64,000 bases of DNA from positions 1 through 64,000 of the forward strand of contig NZ_MAEH01000002.1 in NCBI RefSeq assembly GCF_009933135.1. The letters run 5' to 3'. The notes beneath the pieces are model-generated. The model was not told the origin of the DNA. It did no database searches and was given only the letters and a program-made list of their open reading frames with translations. This document shows positions 17,327 to 25,627 of this stretch, one piece after another; within the stretch, counting starts at the first letter, position 1, and every line of letters begins with the position of its first letter. The DNA is from Candidatus Enterococcus leclercqii. GTDB taxonomy: Bacteria; Bacillota; Bacilli; Lactobacillales; Enterococcaceae. Both the position numbers and the translations under genes were made by a program.

Positions 17327-17845
17327 ATGGAAATCCGTTTATTGACAGTCAAAGATGGCGCAGCAGCAAAGATACCCAATGAAGCTTTTGAATTATTCGG
17401 TCGGTTGATAGTGAGTCGCACAAACGACACTTGGACTCATCGAGAAGTGGTGTTTGACGAAACGACCCAGCAGACTTTTCCCGAAGAAAATTATCAAATT
17501 GAAGAATTATTGAGTAAAGGCTTTGTGGTGGGGGCTTTTGACGAAACGAGTTGTGTCGGCGTAGCTATTTTTGAAGACGATTGGCTAAAGTATGCGTATC
17601 TGTCTGATTTGAAAGTAGCGGCCAGTTATCGAGGCAAAGGCATTGCTGGGCAGTTAATTGATTTTGGCTTGCAGGAAGCAAAGAAAAAAGGCTATCAGGG
17701 CATCTGGACCATCGGACAAGACAACAATCTGGGGGCATGCCGCTTCTATCTGAAAAGCGGGTTTGTCATCGGCGGACTGGATACTCAAATTTACAAGCAT
17801 ACAGCGCAAGAAGGCAAGGCGAATATTCATTTCTATTTGGAATAA
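17327..17845 (+). CDS. GNAT N-acetyltransferase, streptothricin acetyltransferase-like
   Basis: Acetyl-CoA-dependent acetyltransferase of 172 residues. The acetyl-CoA loop is clear in R-G-K-G-I-A-G-Q-L-I-D-F. It is followed by the Q-D-N-N-x-x-A-C-R-F-Y-x-K-x-G-F-V-I-G-G-x-D segment seen in Sat-type streptothricin acetyltransferases. The resemblance is to the fold and C-terminal layout; the substrate is not known and resistance is not claimed. ATG 17327 directly follows an overlapping GTG; AAAGGAGG precedes both. It is a single gene ended by a strong terminator. Confidence 0.82.
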   Translation: MEIRLLTVKDGAAAKIPNEAFELFGRLIVSRTNDTWTHREVVFDETTQQTFPEENYQIEELLSKGFVVGAFDETSCVGVAIFEDDWLKYAYLSDLKVAASYRGKGIAGQLIDFGLQEAKKKGYQGIWTIGQDNNLGACRFYLKSGFVIGGLDTQIYKHTAQEGKANIHFYLE

Positions 17846-17918
17846 GAAATGAGTCTGTGACGGGAACCTTAGTCCTCTGTTCCAAGGTTAGTCAGCATGT
17901 GAGAATTAACAACTAAAA

Positions 17919-17960
17919 AACAAGCTGCTTCCCTTTTTAGTGAAAGCTGCTTGTTTTTTT
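17919..17960 (+). terminator. Intrinsic terminator
   Basis: AACAAGC-T-GCTT pairs with AAGC-T-GCTTGTT around the loop, followed by eight T. The stem sequence is nearly the same as that of the terminator at 27297-27336. Confidence 0.85.
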
Positions 17961-18067
17961 TAACGCTTCGTATTTGTGGTAGGGTCAGCTTTGGTGGAGA
18001 GTGACACGACGATGGCGACCCGCCTGCTTTGCGGACATCCAGATACAGGCAGTTGAATTCGTAAGAC

Positions 18068-18820
18068 TTACAGAAGGTGTTTTTCTAGCCAGTCGGCGAC
18101 GCCTTCTTGATCATTTGAAAGTGTCACCTGATCTGCTGCAGCTAAAGCAGCAGGGATTGCGTTGGCAACAGCAACCCCGGTGCCGGCCCATTCCAGTAAA
18201 GCCACATCATTTTGATCGTCGCCAAAAAAGACGATGTCAGCAGGCGTGATTACCAACATTTGTAGCAAACGAGTCATTCCGTGAAATTTGGAGGCATTGG
18301 CCGACAGAATACTAATGAAGTCCTCCCCAAAATAAGTAAAAACCCGTAGCCGTTTATCAGTCGCAAAGTGTGCCTGGTAGCCGGCAGGATCAGAGGTACG
18401 CAGCGTAAGCGTCAGAACAGGCGCGTTTAGATGTTCTTTCCAGCTGGCGGGCAACGGATCGTTTTTCAATTCACTCCAAAGATAATCCTTAATGCCACCG
18501 ATGGAGCGAAGATGCAGCTCTTTTTGTAGCTGAGTTTCAGCCAATATTTCAAGTGTCAGCTGCAAAGGGAGGGCCTCGGTCCATAGAACATTGCGAGTGC
18601 TGCCTTCAAAAATTCCCGCACCATTACTACAAAGCAGATAATCCGCTGGCAAATCTTTCAAAAAAGGAGCAACATTCAAATAATGACGAGCTGAAGCAAA
18701 AACAATGGGGATTCCCTGCTTTTGGACAGCTTGCAATGTGCGAATTGTTCTGGGGCTCAGCTCTTTGCGACTATTTAGCAGCGTACGATCCAAATCGGCA
18801 ACTACCAGTTTGATGGCCAT
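18068..18820 (-). CDS. HAD superfamily (Cof-type, IIB) phosphatase
   Basis: Probable sugar-phosphate or nucleotide phosphatase. The 250-residue protein has motif I D-L-D-R-T-L-L-N near the N-terminus, motif II around I-V-F-A-S-A-R-H, a type IIB cap in the middle, and motif IV G-D-D-Q-N-D-V-A-L-L near the C-terminus. The start at 18820 (MAIKLVVADLD) is preferred over 18853 because GGAGGAAAACCT lies just before it. Substrates of this large family are not predictable from sequence. It is a single leftward gene. Confidence 0.88.
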   Translation of the reverse strand: MAIKLVVADLDRTLLNSRKELSPRTIRTLQAVQKQGIPIVFASARHYLNVAPFLKDLPADYLLCSNGAGIFEGSTRNVLWTEALPLQLTLEILAETQLQKELHLRSIGGIKDYLWSELKNDPLPASWKEHLNAPVLTLTLRTSDPAGYQAHFATDKRLRVFTYFGEDFISILSANASKFHGMTRLLQMLVITPADIVFFGDDQNDVALLEWAGTGVAVANAIPAALAAADQVTLSNDQEGVADWLEKHLL

Positions 18821-18989
18821 AGGTTTTCCTCCGAGAATTATTTTCTTCATCATAGCAAAGGAGAGGAGGCTTCACAATGAAAGACAGCTTGATGCGTGAA
18901 GGTAACTTTGCTTGGCTAGGAAGCGATATCGTTTTGGAGAGAGGAAAACTAGCACTTTGTTAGTCTCTGTAAATTTCCATGAAAAAAGC

Positions 18990-19018
18990 TTGACTTCTCT
19001 TTGCAAACCCCGTATACT
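18990..19018 (+). promoter_or_regulatory. Promoter of infC-rpmI-rplT
   Basis: TTGACT (18990-18995), a 17-base spacer and TATACT (19013-19018) form a strong sigma-A promoter just before the structured leader. Confidence 0.8.
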
Positions 19019-19024
19019 GTAAAA

Positions 19025-19158
19025 GTTGAGAAATGAAGCAGAAGCACCCGCTTCTCGCCTGAGTGAGAACTCTCGCTGGGCAGATAGTTTCAGACTGACC
19101 TATTGTGGTTTAGTGTGACAGGGGTGCGGGTTCGATTTTCGAACTCGTCTTTTTTTGT
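19025..19158 (+). promoter_or_regulatory. L20-type autoregulatory leader of infC-rpmI-rplT
   Basis: The 5' untranslated region holds paired elements (GCACCC near 19045 with GGGGTGC near 19120). A terminator hairpin, GGTTCGA/TCGAACT, is followed by eight T. This matches the known Firmicutes arrangement in which free ribosomal protein L20 binds the leader and promotes premature termination. The assignment rests on position and structure. Confidence 0.75.
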
Positions 19159-19194
19159 TTCAGAGCTCACGAATATACCTGGAGGTGAATGACC

Positions 19195-19713
19195 ATAGCA
19201 AAGGATATGATGGTAAACGACGGCATTCGTGCACGTGAGTTGCGTTTGATCGACCAAAACGGTGAACAGCTAGGAGTAAAATCGAAAGCTGAAGCATTGG
19301 CAATCGCAGAACGTTCCAATTTGGATGTAGTTCTGGTAGCTCCTAATGCAAAACCACCTGTTGCGCGGATCATGGATTACGGGAAATACCGCTTCGAACA
19401 ACAAAAGAAAGACCGGGAAGCCCGCAAAAAGCAAAAAGTCATCAACATCAAGGAAGTCCGCTTGAGCCCAACGATCGATGTCAATGATTTCAATACGAAA
19501 TTGAAGAATGCACGTAAATTCCTTGAAAAAGGCGATAAAGTCAAAGCTTCTATCCGCTTCAAGGGTCGTGCCATTACCCATAAAGAGATTGGTCAGAAAG
19601 TTCTCGATCGCTTGGCAGAAGAAACTGCGGACCTGGCGACAGTCGAACAAAAACCGAAAATGGACGGCCGGAGCATGTTCTTGGTATTGGCACCTAAAGC
19701 TGATAGCAAATAA
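19195..19713 (+). CDS. infC: Translation initiation factor IF-3
   Basis: Binds the 30S subunit, checks start-codon pairing and prevents premature subunit joining. The sequence [19 protein letters not shown] and the C-terminal domain with [13 protein letters not shown] are unmistakable. The ribosome site GGAGG (19181-19185) is nine bases before ATA 19195 but only three before ATG 19189. I therefore choose the ATA codon, in line with the rare AUU/AUA starts by which IF-3 limits its own translation. A conventional reading would begin at 19189 and add two residues. It is the first gene of infC-rpmI-rplT. Confidence 0.93.
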   Translation: MAKDMMVNDGIRARELRLIDQNGEQLGVKSKAEALAIAERSNLDVVLVAPNAKPPVARIMDYGKYRFEQQKKDREARKKQKVINIKEVRLSPTIDVNDFNTKLKNARKFLEKGDKVKASIRFKGRAITHKEIGQKVLDRLAEETADLATVEQKPKMDGRSMFLVLAPKADSK

Positions 19714-19863
19714 CATCTGAAGCTGTACTTGCTGCACTTATATTTTGAGGATGCTGGCTCTGAGCAGGCAACTGCACAGACTGTATACGTGTTGAATGTA
19801 ACGAAAACGAGTAATCGTCTTCGAAAGATTCGGCGCACTAACCAATAGTAGGAGGAAATCACA

Positions 19864-20064
19864 ATGCCAAAACAAAAAACACACCGCGGTTTAGCAAAAC
19901 GCGTAAAACGTACCGGTAAAGGCGGTTTGAAACGCTTCCGTGCGTTTACAAGTCACCGTTTCCACGGCAAGACCAAAAAACAACGTCGTCAACTGCGTAA
20001 AGCAAGCATGGTGTCAAAAGGCGATTACAAACGTATCCGTCAACAATTGTCACAAATGCGTTAA
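19864..20064 (+). CDS. rpmI: 50S ribosomal protein L35
   Basis: Basic 66-residue large-subunit protein starting MPKQKTHRG, the family signature, with dense Lys/Arg throughout. A strong ribosome site (TAGGAGGAAAT) precedes the ATG. It lies 150 bases after infC and 54 before rplT, the conserved order. Confidence 0.97.
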   Translation: MPKQKTHRGLAKRVKRTGKGGLKRFRAFTSHRFHGKTKKQRRQLRKASMVSKGDYKRIRQQLSQMR

Positions 20065-20118
20065 AATCGCATAACCCGTTAATACTAAATAATCGAACTA
20101 TTCTAGGAGGAATACATC

Positions 20119-20478
20119 ATGGCACGTGTCAAAGGTGGAACTGTAACTCGTAAACGTCGTAAAAAAGTCCTGAAACTGGCTAAAGGCTACTACGGTTCTA
20201 AACATACATTATTCAAAACAGCTAAAGAACAAGTAATGAATTCATACAACTACGCATACCGCGATCGTCGTCAGAAAAAACGCGACTTCCGCAAATTGTG
20301 GATTGCTCGTATCAACGCAGCAGCTCGTATGAATGGCTTGAGCTACTCAAAATTGATGCACGGCTTGAAATTGGCTGAAATCGACATCAACCGCAAAATG
20401 TTAGCTGACTTGGCAGTAAACGATGCTGCAGCATTTACTACATTGGCTGACCAAGCTAAAGATGCTTTGGCTAAATAA
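20119..20478 (+). CDS. rplT: 50S ribosomal protein L20
   Basis: 119-residue rRNA-binding protein starting MARVKGG with a long basic N-terminal helix and a globular C-terminal domain. It is required early in 50S assembly and, in Firmicutes, represses its own operon through the leader upstream of infC. The ribosome site is CTAGGAGG. A clear terminator follows the gene. Confidence 0.97.
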   Translation: MARVKGGTVTRKRRKKVLKLAKGYYGSKHTLFKTAKEQVMNSYNYAYRDRRQKKRDFRKLWIARINAAARMNGLSYSKLMHGLKLAEIDINRKMLADLAVNDAAAFTTLADQAKDALAK

Positions 20479-20493
20479 GCTTTGATTGATCAA

Positions 20494-20532
20494 AAACGTC
20501 TTGACTCATCACTGAGTTGAGACGTTTTTTTT
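20494..20532 (+). terminator. Intrinsic terminator of infC-rpmI-rplT
   Basis: AAACGTCT-TG-ACTCA pairs with TGAGT-TG-AGACGTTT around a four-base loop and is followed by eight T. Confidence 0.92.
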
Positions 20533-20665
20533 ATTTTTACATTTGAAAAACACCTGAAAAGCGGCGTAGCTGAATAAACCTGCAAATTCTCAATAAAATT
20601 TTTTAATCCTCTAAAAAAATACGCTATACTAGACTTATTAAGTGAAAAAATAGTGGGGTGTTGGG

Positions 20666-21181
20666 ATGAAAGAGTATCATTACGTGTTATCGCTGTATCA
20701 AAAACATGAAAGGCAAAAATTCCACTTGGCAGGGATTGGACTTTTACTGCTGGTGGCGGCGGCTTTCTTGACATCATTGGATCTGGTAAGAATCAGTCCC
20801 ATGATCTATTTTCTAGTGGCGCTGGGAGTCATGCTGGTTTATATCCGGCGTCATCGAATCGTCAGCAGTGATTATGAGCAGCTCCAGCAGTTTTTGACTC
20901 GGGAGCGGCCACAGCTTGCTAAAGACCCGGTCATGGTCTTTTTTATCGATTATCAGTTGAAAACATACTTTGAGACGGAGTCAGAAAATCTGTTGAGACG
21001 CCTGAGAAACAAAAACAAGGCTGATGATCAGCAGGCAGAAGAAGACTTGTTGCGGGTTATTGACGAAGTGGTTGCATATCGTGAGTATTTAACTGCCCAT
21101 GATGACCTGGCAGAAGATTTGGAGTTGTCGCTGTCATGGTATCGAGCAACTGTTGAAAAACGCAAACAAGATCTGATTTAG
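20666..21181 (+). CDS. Membrane protein of unknown function with two N-terminal helices
   Basis: I do not recognise the family. The 171-residue protein has two hydrophobic segments (about residues 20-40 and 45-60) joined by a tight turn. A charged cytosolic domain follows, rich in Gln, Glu and Arg with predicted helices (about 65-171). The ATG follows GTGGGGTGTTGGG, a moderate ribosome site. A good -10 (TATACT near 20632) lies upstream. The stop codon is 10 bases before the secreted protein at 21192, so the two are probably one operon and may share a role in the cell envelope. Confidence 0.6.
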   Translation: MKEYHYVLSLYQKHERQKFHLAGIGLLLLVAAAFLTSLDLVRISPMIYFLVALGVMLVYIRRHRIVSSDYEQLQQFLTRERPQLAKDPVMVFFIDYQLKTYFETESENLLRRLRNKNKADDQQAEEDLLRVIDEVVAYREYLTAHDDLAEDLELSLSWYRATVEKRKQDLI

Positions 21182-21191
21182 GGGGAAGAAT

Positions 21192-22511
21192 GTGAAGGGG
21201 AAAATGAATAAGAAACTATTAGGAATTGTCTTGACCTTTGTCACCGCGGGGCTGGTTGCAACCGGGATGGACAGCAATGCTTACGATGAGGTTTACGCTC
21301 AGCAGGATCGACAAGAAACTGCCGTTCAAAAACTGCTAAAATCAGAGTTTGTGTCTGCAACCGATCAAAAGGAATTACAGCAGGCAGTCAAAGCAGTCAA
21401 TCAAGCCGAAAAAAGCGCGAACCGTCGGACATTGCAAAAAAAGATTACGGCTGAACAAAACCTGCTGAAACAAGTGAAGACCAATGCGCAAAAAGCTGAG
21501 CAAAAAGCGGCTTCAAAAGAGTGGCAGCAGTTGGCTAAAAGCCTAGGAACTATTGAAAAAAAGGGCACCAATCCTTTTACAGAACAAGCAGACATTGTTT
21601 CGTTGGATCAACTGCAGTCACAGCTGCAGACTCTTCAATCTTCTACTAAAGTTGCTCCAATTCGCAAGCTGTCAAAAAAAGCGGAACAACTTGCTTCGAC
21701 GATGGCGGACAATCAGCAGCAAATGAAGATGCTGGCAGATGACCTTACCCAGACAAATGAAACGATTCAAAGCTTGTTGAAAAAGAAATACCTGCTGGCC
21801 GCAGATAAATCAGCATTAACATCAGAAGCACAGGCTAATCAGGAGTCATTGAAAAAAACCAATGATCTGCAGCTGCTTAGGGATCGTAAAACACAGAGCT
21901 TGGAGATGACAGCTTCAGTTTCTAAGCGAATTTCTGCTAGTGAGGCTGATTTCAAGGATCACCAAGGGGCAGCGAATAAATTATTGGCGGCTGTGTCGAA
22001 GTTATTGTCTGACGAACAGCTGGAAAAAGCTGAAAAGACCGAGCTTGTGGAAAAAGAGCAGCAATTGTCGGGCTTTTTGCAACTGAAAAGCTATCAGCCG
22101 GGGGATCTCAAAACAGGTCACCAGCAATTACAGGAGGAATACGATACAATCCTCAAAGCTGTAAACAAGCGTAAAGCCGCAGCGGCCAAAGCAGCAGAAG
22201 AAAAGGCGGCAGCGGAAAAAGCAGCAGCAGAAAAAGCGGCCAAAGAAGCAGCTGCAGCCGAACAAAAAGCTCGTGAACAAGCTGCTGCGCAAGAAGCTGC
22301 GGCTCAGCAAGCGGAAGCAGGAAGTACATCCACGCCGACCCCAAGTGTTTCCGGAGGCTGGTACCAAGCGCCGGCTGGGTTCAAATATTTGAAAGTAGAA
22401 AGCGGCAAAACCTATGGGCAGGTCAAAAATCCTGATAATTTTGTGTTAATCACGGCAGCAGAAGCCGCAAATTACACTCCCGGGCATGGCAACGGATCAG
22501 CAAAACAATAA
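21192..22511 (+). CDS. Secreted or surface coiled-coil protein of unknown function
   Basis: The 439-residue protein has an N-terminal signal-like segment (K-K-L-L-G-I-V-L-T-F-V-T-A-G-L-V-A). A very long Gln/Lys/Ala-rich coiled-coil region follows (about 40-325), then an Ala/Glu/Lys repeat block (about 325-375) that looks like a rigid stalk. After a Ser/Thr/Pro linker comes a short globular tail with aromatic residues (W-Y-Q-A-P-A-G-F-K-Y-L). No sortase motif is present. GTG is the likely start, behind AGGGGGAAGAA; an internal ATG at 21204 is an alternative. I do not know its function; wall spacing or adhesion is only a guess. Confidence 0.6.
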   Translation: MKGKMNKKLLGIVLTFVTAGLVATGMDSNAYDEVYAQQDRQETAVQKLLKSEFVSATDQKELQQAVKAVNQAEKSANRRTLQKKITAEQNLLKQVKTNAQKAEQKAASKEWQQLAKSLGTIEKKGTNPFTEQADIVSLDQLQSQLQTLQSSTKVAPIRKLSKKAEQLASTMADNQQQMKMLADDLTQTNETIQSLLKKKYLLAADKSALTSEAQANQESLKKTNDLQLLRDRKTQSLEMTASVSKRISASEADFKDHQGAANKLLAAVSKLLSDEQLEKAEKTELVEKEQQLSGFLQLKSYQPGDLKTGHQQLQEEYDTILKAVNKRKAAAAKAAEEKAAAEKAAAEKAAKEAAAAEQKAREQAAAQEAAAQQAEAGSTSTPTPSVSGGWYQAPAGFKYLKVESGKTYGQVKNPDNFVLITAAEAANYTPGHGNGSAKQ

Positions 22512-22541
22512 AGTAGGAACTGTGACAAACTGCTACAATGC

Positions 22542-22589
22542 AAAAGCCGGTTATCTTCCACTAAAAGACTTGGAGGATAACCGCTTTTT
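22542..22589 (+). terminator. Intrinsic terminator
   Basis: AAAAGC-C-GGTTATC pairs with GATAACC-GCTTTTT, extended by a CTTCCA/TGGAGG-type apex. It ends the 20666-22511 operon. Confidence 0.85.
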
Positions 22590-22993
22590 ATTTCTACTAA
22601 TTTCACAGGAGTTAACTTGGTTTTATCAAGTAAAGAAAGTGCTGCTACTGTTCACTTTCGAAATGATTTGCAAGGGTGTTTTCTTCTCCTTTGAAAGTTT
22701 CTCGTGGCACAGTGCAGCTTATCTTCTTGCAATGTAGGTGCTTTTTAAAGAATAGGCTGCGAAAAAGCCGGTGGACTGTGAAAAGAAAAATCAGCGGAAA
22801 GAATGCAGGAAAACAACTTGTGCCCCTCGGAGATTTCCGCTATCATTTACATATCTGTAAAATGGTCCAGTCACAAAAAAGAATGATCAAATCCTTGATT
22901 CATAAACTGTTGTTGCTGGCTTCTAATTGATTAAAAGCAGGTGGTTTCAGAGCTGGTCTGCATAGGAAAATAGAAAAAGAATGGAAGACGATA
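22590..22993. other. Intergenic region with one inverted repeat
   Basis: No convincing gene is present. AGCGGAAA (22793-22800) and TTTCCGCT (22834-22841) are perfect complements enclosing 33 bases. This may be part of a terminator or small RNA, but no clean U run follows. The promoter for the MORN-acyltransferase pair should lie here and is not obvious. Confidence 0.4.
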
Positions 22994-23392
22994 ATGGTTA
23001 TCAAAAAGATAGATAAGACGTGGTGGATTCGGATTGGTCAGCTGGCGATGGTGGCAGTGATTGTGATTTGTGGAATCATCAGCATGCAGCCGGTAAAAGA
23101 CGAAAAAAATACGACGGTTACTTTGGATCAGGGCAGGTTGAAATACACTGGGGATCTGGTCGAACGGCGTTTTAGTGGGCAGGGGATTTTGACTTTCCAG
23201 GATGGCAGTGTGTATACCGGCAGCTTCAAAGACGGCTATTTCAACGGCAAAGGAGATTTTAAAGCCAAAGACGGCTGGCATTATGTTGGGGATTTTAAGA
23301 AGGGAAAAGCCGAGGGTCAGGGAACTTTGACGTTGGAGACGGGTTTGATTTATAAAGGGAAATTTGAAGATGGGGAGTATCAAGGAAAATGA
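22994..23392 (+). CDS. Membrane-anchored MORN-repeat protein
   Basis: The 132-residue protein has a short basic start and one membrane helix (about residues 15-32). About four MORN repeats follow (Y-T-G-D, Y-T-G-S-F-K-D-G-Y-F-N-G-K-G, Y-V-G-D-F-K-K-G, Y-K-G-K-F-E-D-G). MORN repeats form short beta hairpins that bind lipids or proteins; the orientation suggests the repeats lie outside the cell. Its stop codon overlaps the acyltransferase start (ATGA), so the two are translationally coupled and probably act together on a surface polymer or substrate. The partnership is inferred from gene order, not from any known family role. Confidence 0.78.
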   Translation: MVIKKIDKTWWIRIGQLAMVAVIVICGIISMQPVKDEKNTTVTLDQGRLKYTGDLVERRFSGQGILTFQDGSVYTGSFKDGYFNGKGDFKAKDGWHYVGDFKKGKAEGQGTLTLETGLIYKGKFEDGEYQGK

Positions 23393-25224
23393 GAATCAAG
23401 TGGTTTAGCGGTATTCGAGTAGCAGGTTTGATTATGGTGTTGCTGTATCATTTTTACATCACTCAGTTTTCCGGCGGTTTTGTAGGGGTTGATGTATTTT
23501 TCACATTTTCCGGCTTTTTAATCACGTCATTATTCATTGATGAATTGCAAAAAAAGGGCAGTTTAGATCTCATCGGGTTTTACAGTCGCCGTCTGGTGCG
23601 CATCTTTCCGCCACTTTTGCTGGCAGTATTGGTGACAATCCCGTTTACGTTTTTGGTGAGCTCTGACTACGTTGCTGATATTGGGCGCCAAATCGCAGCT
23701 GCCCTGGGATTTACAACTAATTATTTTGAGATTGCCAATGGCGGCAGTTACGAGACCTCCTTTTTCCCCCATCTGTTTTTGCATACCTGGTCGTTGGCTG
23801 TGGAGATGCATTTTTATCTGATTTGGGGTGCGTTGGTCTGGCTCATGAGCCGCAGCATTAGCCGCTCAAAAATTGATGAGCGACTGAAGGTGGTCCGCTT
23901 TAGGGCACTGATTTCTATGCTGTCGTTGGTGTTCTTTTTGATTAGCTTTTTGACGATGGCACTGCGCTCGCTAGGAATGACTGAATTTTCACCGATTTAT
24001 TTTTCTAGTGTTTCCCACAGTTTTCCTTTTTTCATTGGGGCTTTTTTAGCGACAGTGAGTGGTGTCAAAACGGTGCCGAAAAAATTCACGAATACTGTGT
24101 CTGCATGGTCTTTAAGAAAAACACTGATGGTCTTTTTCGGAGCGTTAGCCGTTTTACTCTTGTTGGGTCGCTTCTTGGATTTTAGTCAACGGATCACGTA
24201 TCTGGTGGGCTTTTTGACAGCTAGCTTGGTAACGGCGGTGATGATTTATGCCGCTCGTATTTTGCATGAGCAGACACCAAATATTGAGGAGCCGAAAGTT
24301 CTGACTTTTTTTGCCGATATCAGTTATGGCATTTATCTGTTTCACTGGCCGCTGTATACGATTTTCAACAATCGGATGGGCAACCACCTGGCCGTTTTGC
24401 TGACTGTGATTTGTTCAACTTTCTTTGCGGCAATTTCTTATTACATTTTTGAACCGCTGGTGGTAGGAAAGACACCGAAGTTTTTCCAACGAGAGATCAA
24501 GATCAACTGGCATCTGGCAGCTGTTCCGTTGGCGGCACTTTCCCTTTTGTTGGTAGGTTTGACGACAACGGTCGCAGCAACTGCTCCTCAGATGACGTCG
24601 TTGGAGAAAAATCTGTGGGCCAGCCACTTGCAACAAGATGAAGATGCCTTGCGAGATATGCGGGAGATGGTAGATCAGCAGGAAGCCACTGAATATCAGG
24701 TGAAAAAAGGGGTCAGCGTCATCGGAGATTCCGTTACCTTGGGGGTTCGTCAGGCAATCTTGGATCAGATCGGTGACAGTCGTGTCGATGCAGAAGGCGG
24801 ACGGCGGATGGAGCAGGCCAATGAGGTCATGAAAAAACAGCAGCAGAAAAAACTGCTGCGAGAATACGTGATTATTGCCTGTGGAACCAACACCTTTGAT
24901 GATTATGAAAAACGAACAGAAGAGCTGATTGCCGCACTGGAGCCCGGTCATAAATTGATCTTTGTCACGCCGTATGACGGACGAGCCGACGAGACCTGGG
25001 ACTCTCAAAAGCTGGCAGAATACGAGCGAACATTGCCGGAAAAATATCCTTTTGTGATGATTGCCGACTGGAATAAACTAGCGCCACAGCACAAAGAAAT
25101 TTTTGCTGAGTCAGATACCACCCATTTTGCCGGTAATCCTGAGGGAGAAAAAATCTATCTGGAGATGTTGCAAAAAGCCTTGACAGAAGCCAAGAATAAG
25201 CCGGCTAAAACGAATAAGGAATGA
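23389..25224 (+). CDS. OatA-like surface O-acyltransferase (AT3 plus SGNH domains)
   Basis: The 611-residue protein has an acyltransferase-3 membrane domain of about ten helices (1-390). An extracellular SGNH hydrolase-type domain (about 450-600) follows. The AT3 domain opens with a G-I-R-V-A-G-L-I-M-V-L-L-Y-H-F motif containing the conserved His. The SGNH domain shows the nucleophile block I-G-D-S-V-T-L-G, the A-C-G-T-N-T block and the catalytic D-T-T-H. OatA acetylates muramic acid O-6 of peptidoglycan and confers lysozyme resistance; that substrate is likely but not proven here, since related proteins modify teichoic acids or other glycans. It overlaps the MORN gene by four bases. Confidence 0.85.
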   Translation: MRIKWFSGIRVAGLIMVLLYHFYITQFSGGFVGVDVFFTFSGFLITSLFIDELQKKGSLDLIGFYSRRLVRIFPPLLLAVLVTIPFTFLVSSDYVADIGRQIAAALGFTTNYFEIANGGSYETSFFPHLFLHTWSLAVEMHFYLIWGALVWLMSRSISRSKIDERLKVVRFRALISMLSLVFFLISFLTMALRSLGMTEFSPIYFSSVSHSFPFFIGAFLATVSGVKTVPKKFTNTVSAWSLRKTLMVFFGALAVLLLLGRFLDFSQRITYLVGFLTASLVTAVMIYAARILHEQTPNIEEPKVLTFFADISYGIYLFHWPLYTIFNNRMGNHLAVLLTVICSTFFAAISYYIFEPLVVGKTPKFFQREIKINWHLAAVPLAALSLLLVGLTTTVAATAPQMTSLEKNLWASHLQQDEDALRDMREMVDQQEATEYQVKKGVSVIGDSVTLGVRQAILDQIGDSRVDAEGGRRMEQANEVMKKQQQKKLLREYVIIACGTNTFDDYEKRTEELIAALEPGHKLIFVTPYDGRADETWDSQKLAEYERTLPEKYPFVMIADWNKLAPQHKEIFAESDTTHFAGNPEGEKIYLEMLQKALTEAKNKPAKTNKE

Positions 25225-25227
25225 AAA

Positions 25228-25265
25228 AAACCTCTAGCGGAGTGTGAGCTGCTAGAGGCTTTTTT
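25228..25265 (+). terminator. Intrinsic terminator
   Basis: CCTCTAGC pairs with GCTAGAGG inside A and T runs. It ends the MORN-acyltransferase pair. Confidence 0.88.
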
Positions 25266-25335
25266 AAAGGAAGAAAACAGTTGGCGACAGTTGTTTAGCG
25301 GGCTGGAGCCGGAATTTTTAACAGTATCACTAATT

Positions 25336-25368
25336 GAAAAGCCCTCCAACGTCAAAGCGCTGAAGGGC
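25336..25368 (-). terminator. Terminator of the tRNA-Pro gene
   Basis: On the minus strand, GCCCT pairs with AGGGC around a GC-containing loop and is followed by TTTTC, six bases beyond the tRNA 3' end. Confidence 0.65.
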
Positions 25369-25373
25369 GAGAA

Positions 25374-25447
25374 TCGGGAAGACCGGATTTGAACCGACGA
25401 CCCCTTACTCCCGAAGCAAGTGCTCTACCAAGCTGAGCTACTTCCCG
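25374..25447 (-). tRNA. tRNA-Pro (anticodon CGG)
   Basis: The minus strand folds as a standard cloverleaf. The acceptor stem is CGGGAAG/CTTCCCG. The D arm contains AGCTCAGCTTGGTAGAGC. The anticodon stem is CTTGC/GTAAG with loop TTCGGGA (anticodon CGG, reading CCG). The T arm contains GGTTCAAATCC. CCA is not encoded. It stands alone with its own terminator. Confidence 0.95.
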
Positions 25448-25627
25448 AGGTCAATCACATTAGTAATATAGGACTAACTTTATTTTTTTTCAACTAAAAA
25501 GTTTCGGAAAATTTTCCTTTGAGCAATCTACTTTGGCGTCAGCTGCAAATCCACTAAAATGAAGGCAGATGACCTGTCCTGTGCAGGTTTGACTATACCA
25601 GGGCTCACAGAAAGGAACGTGGATGCC

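Noticed and set aside
17327-17845. Streptothricin resistance
   Set aside because: The resemblance is to the fold and C-terminal layout only; substrate cannot be decided without comparison and assay.
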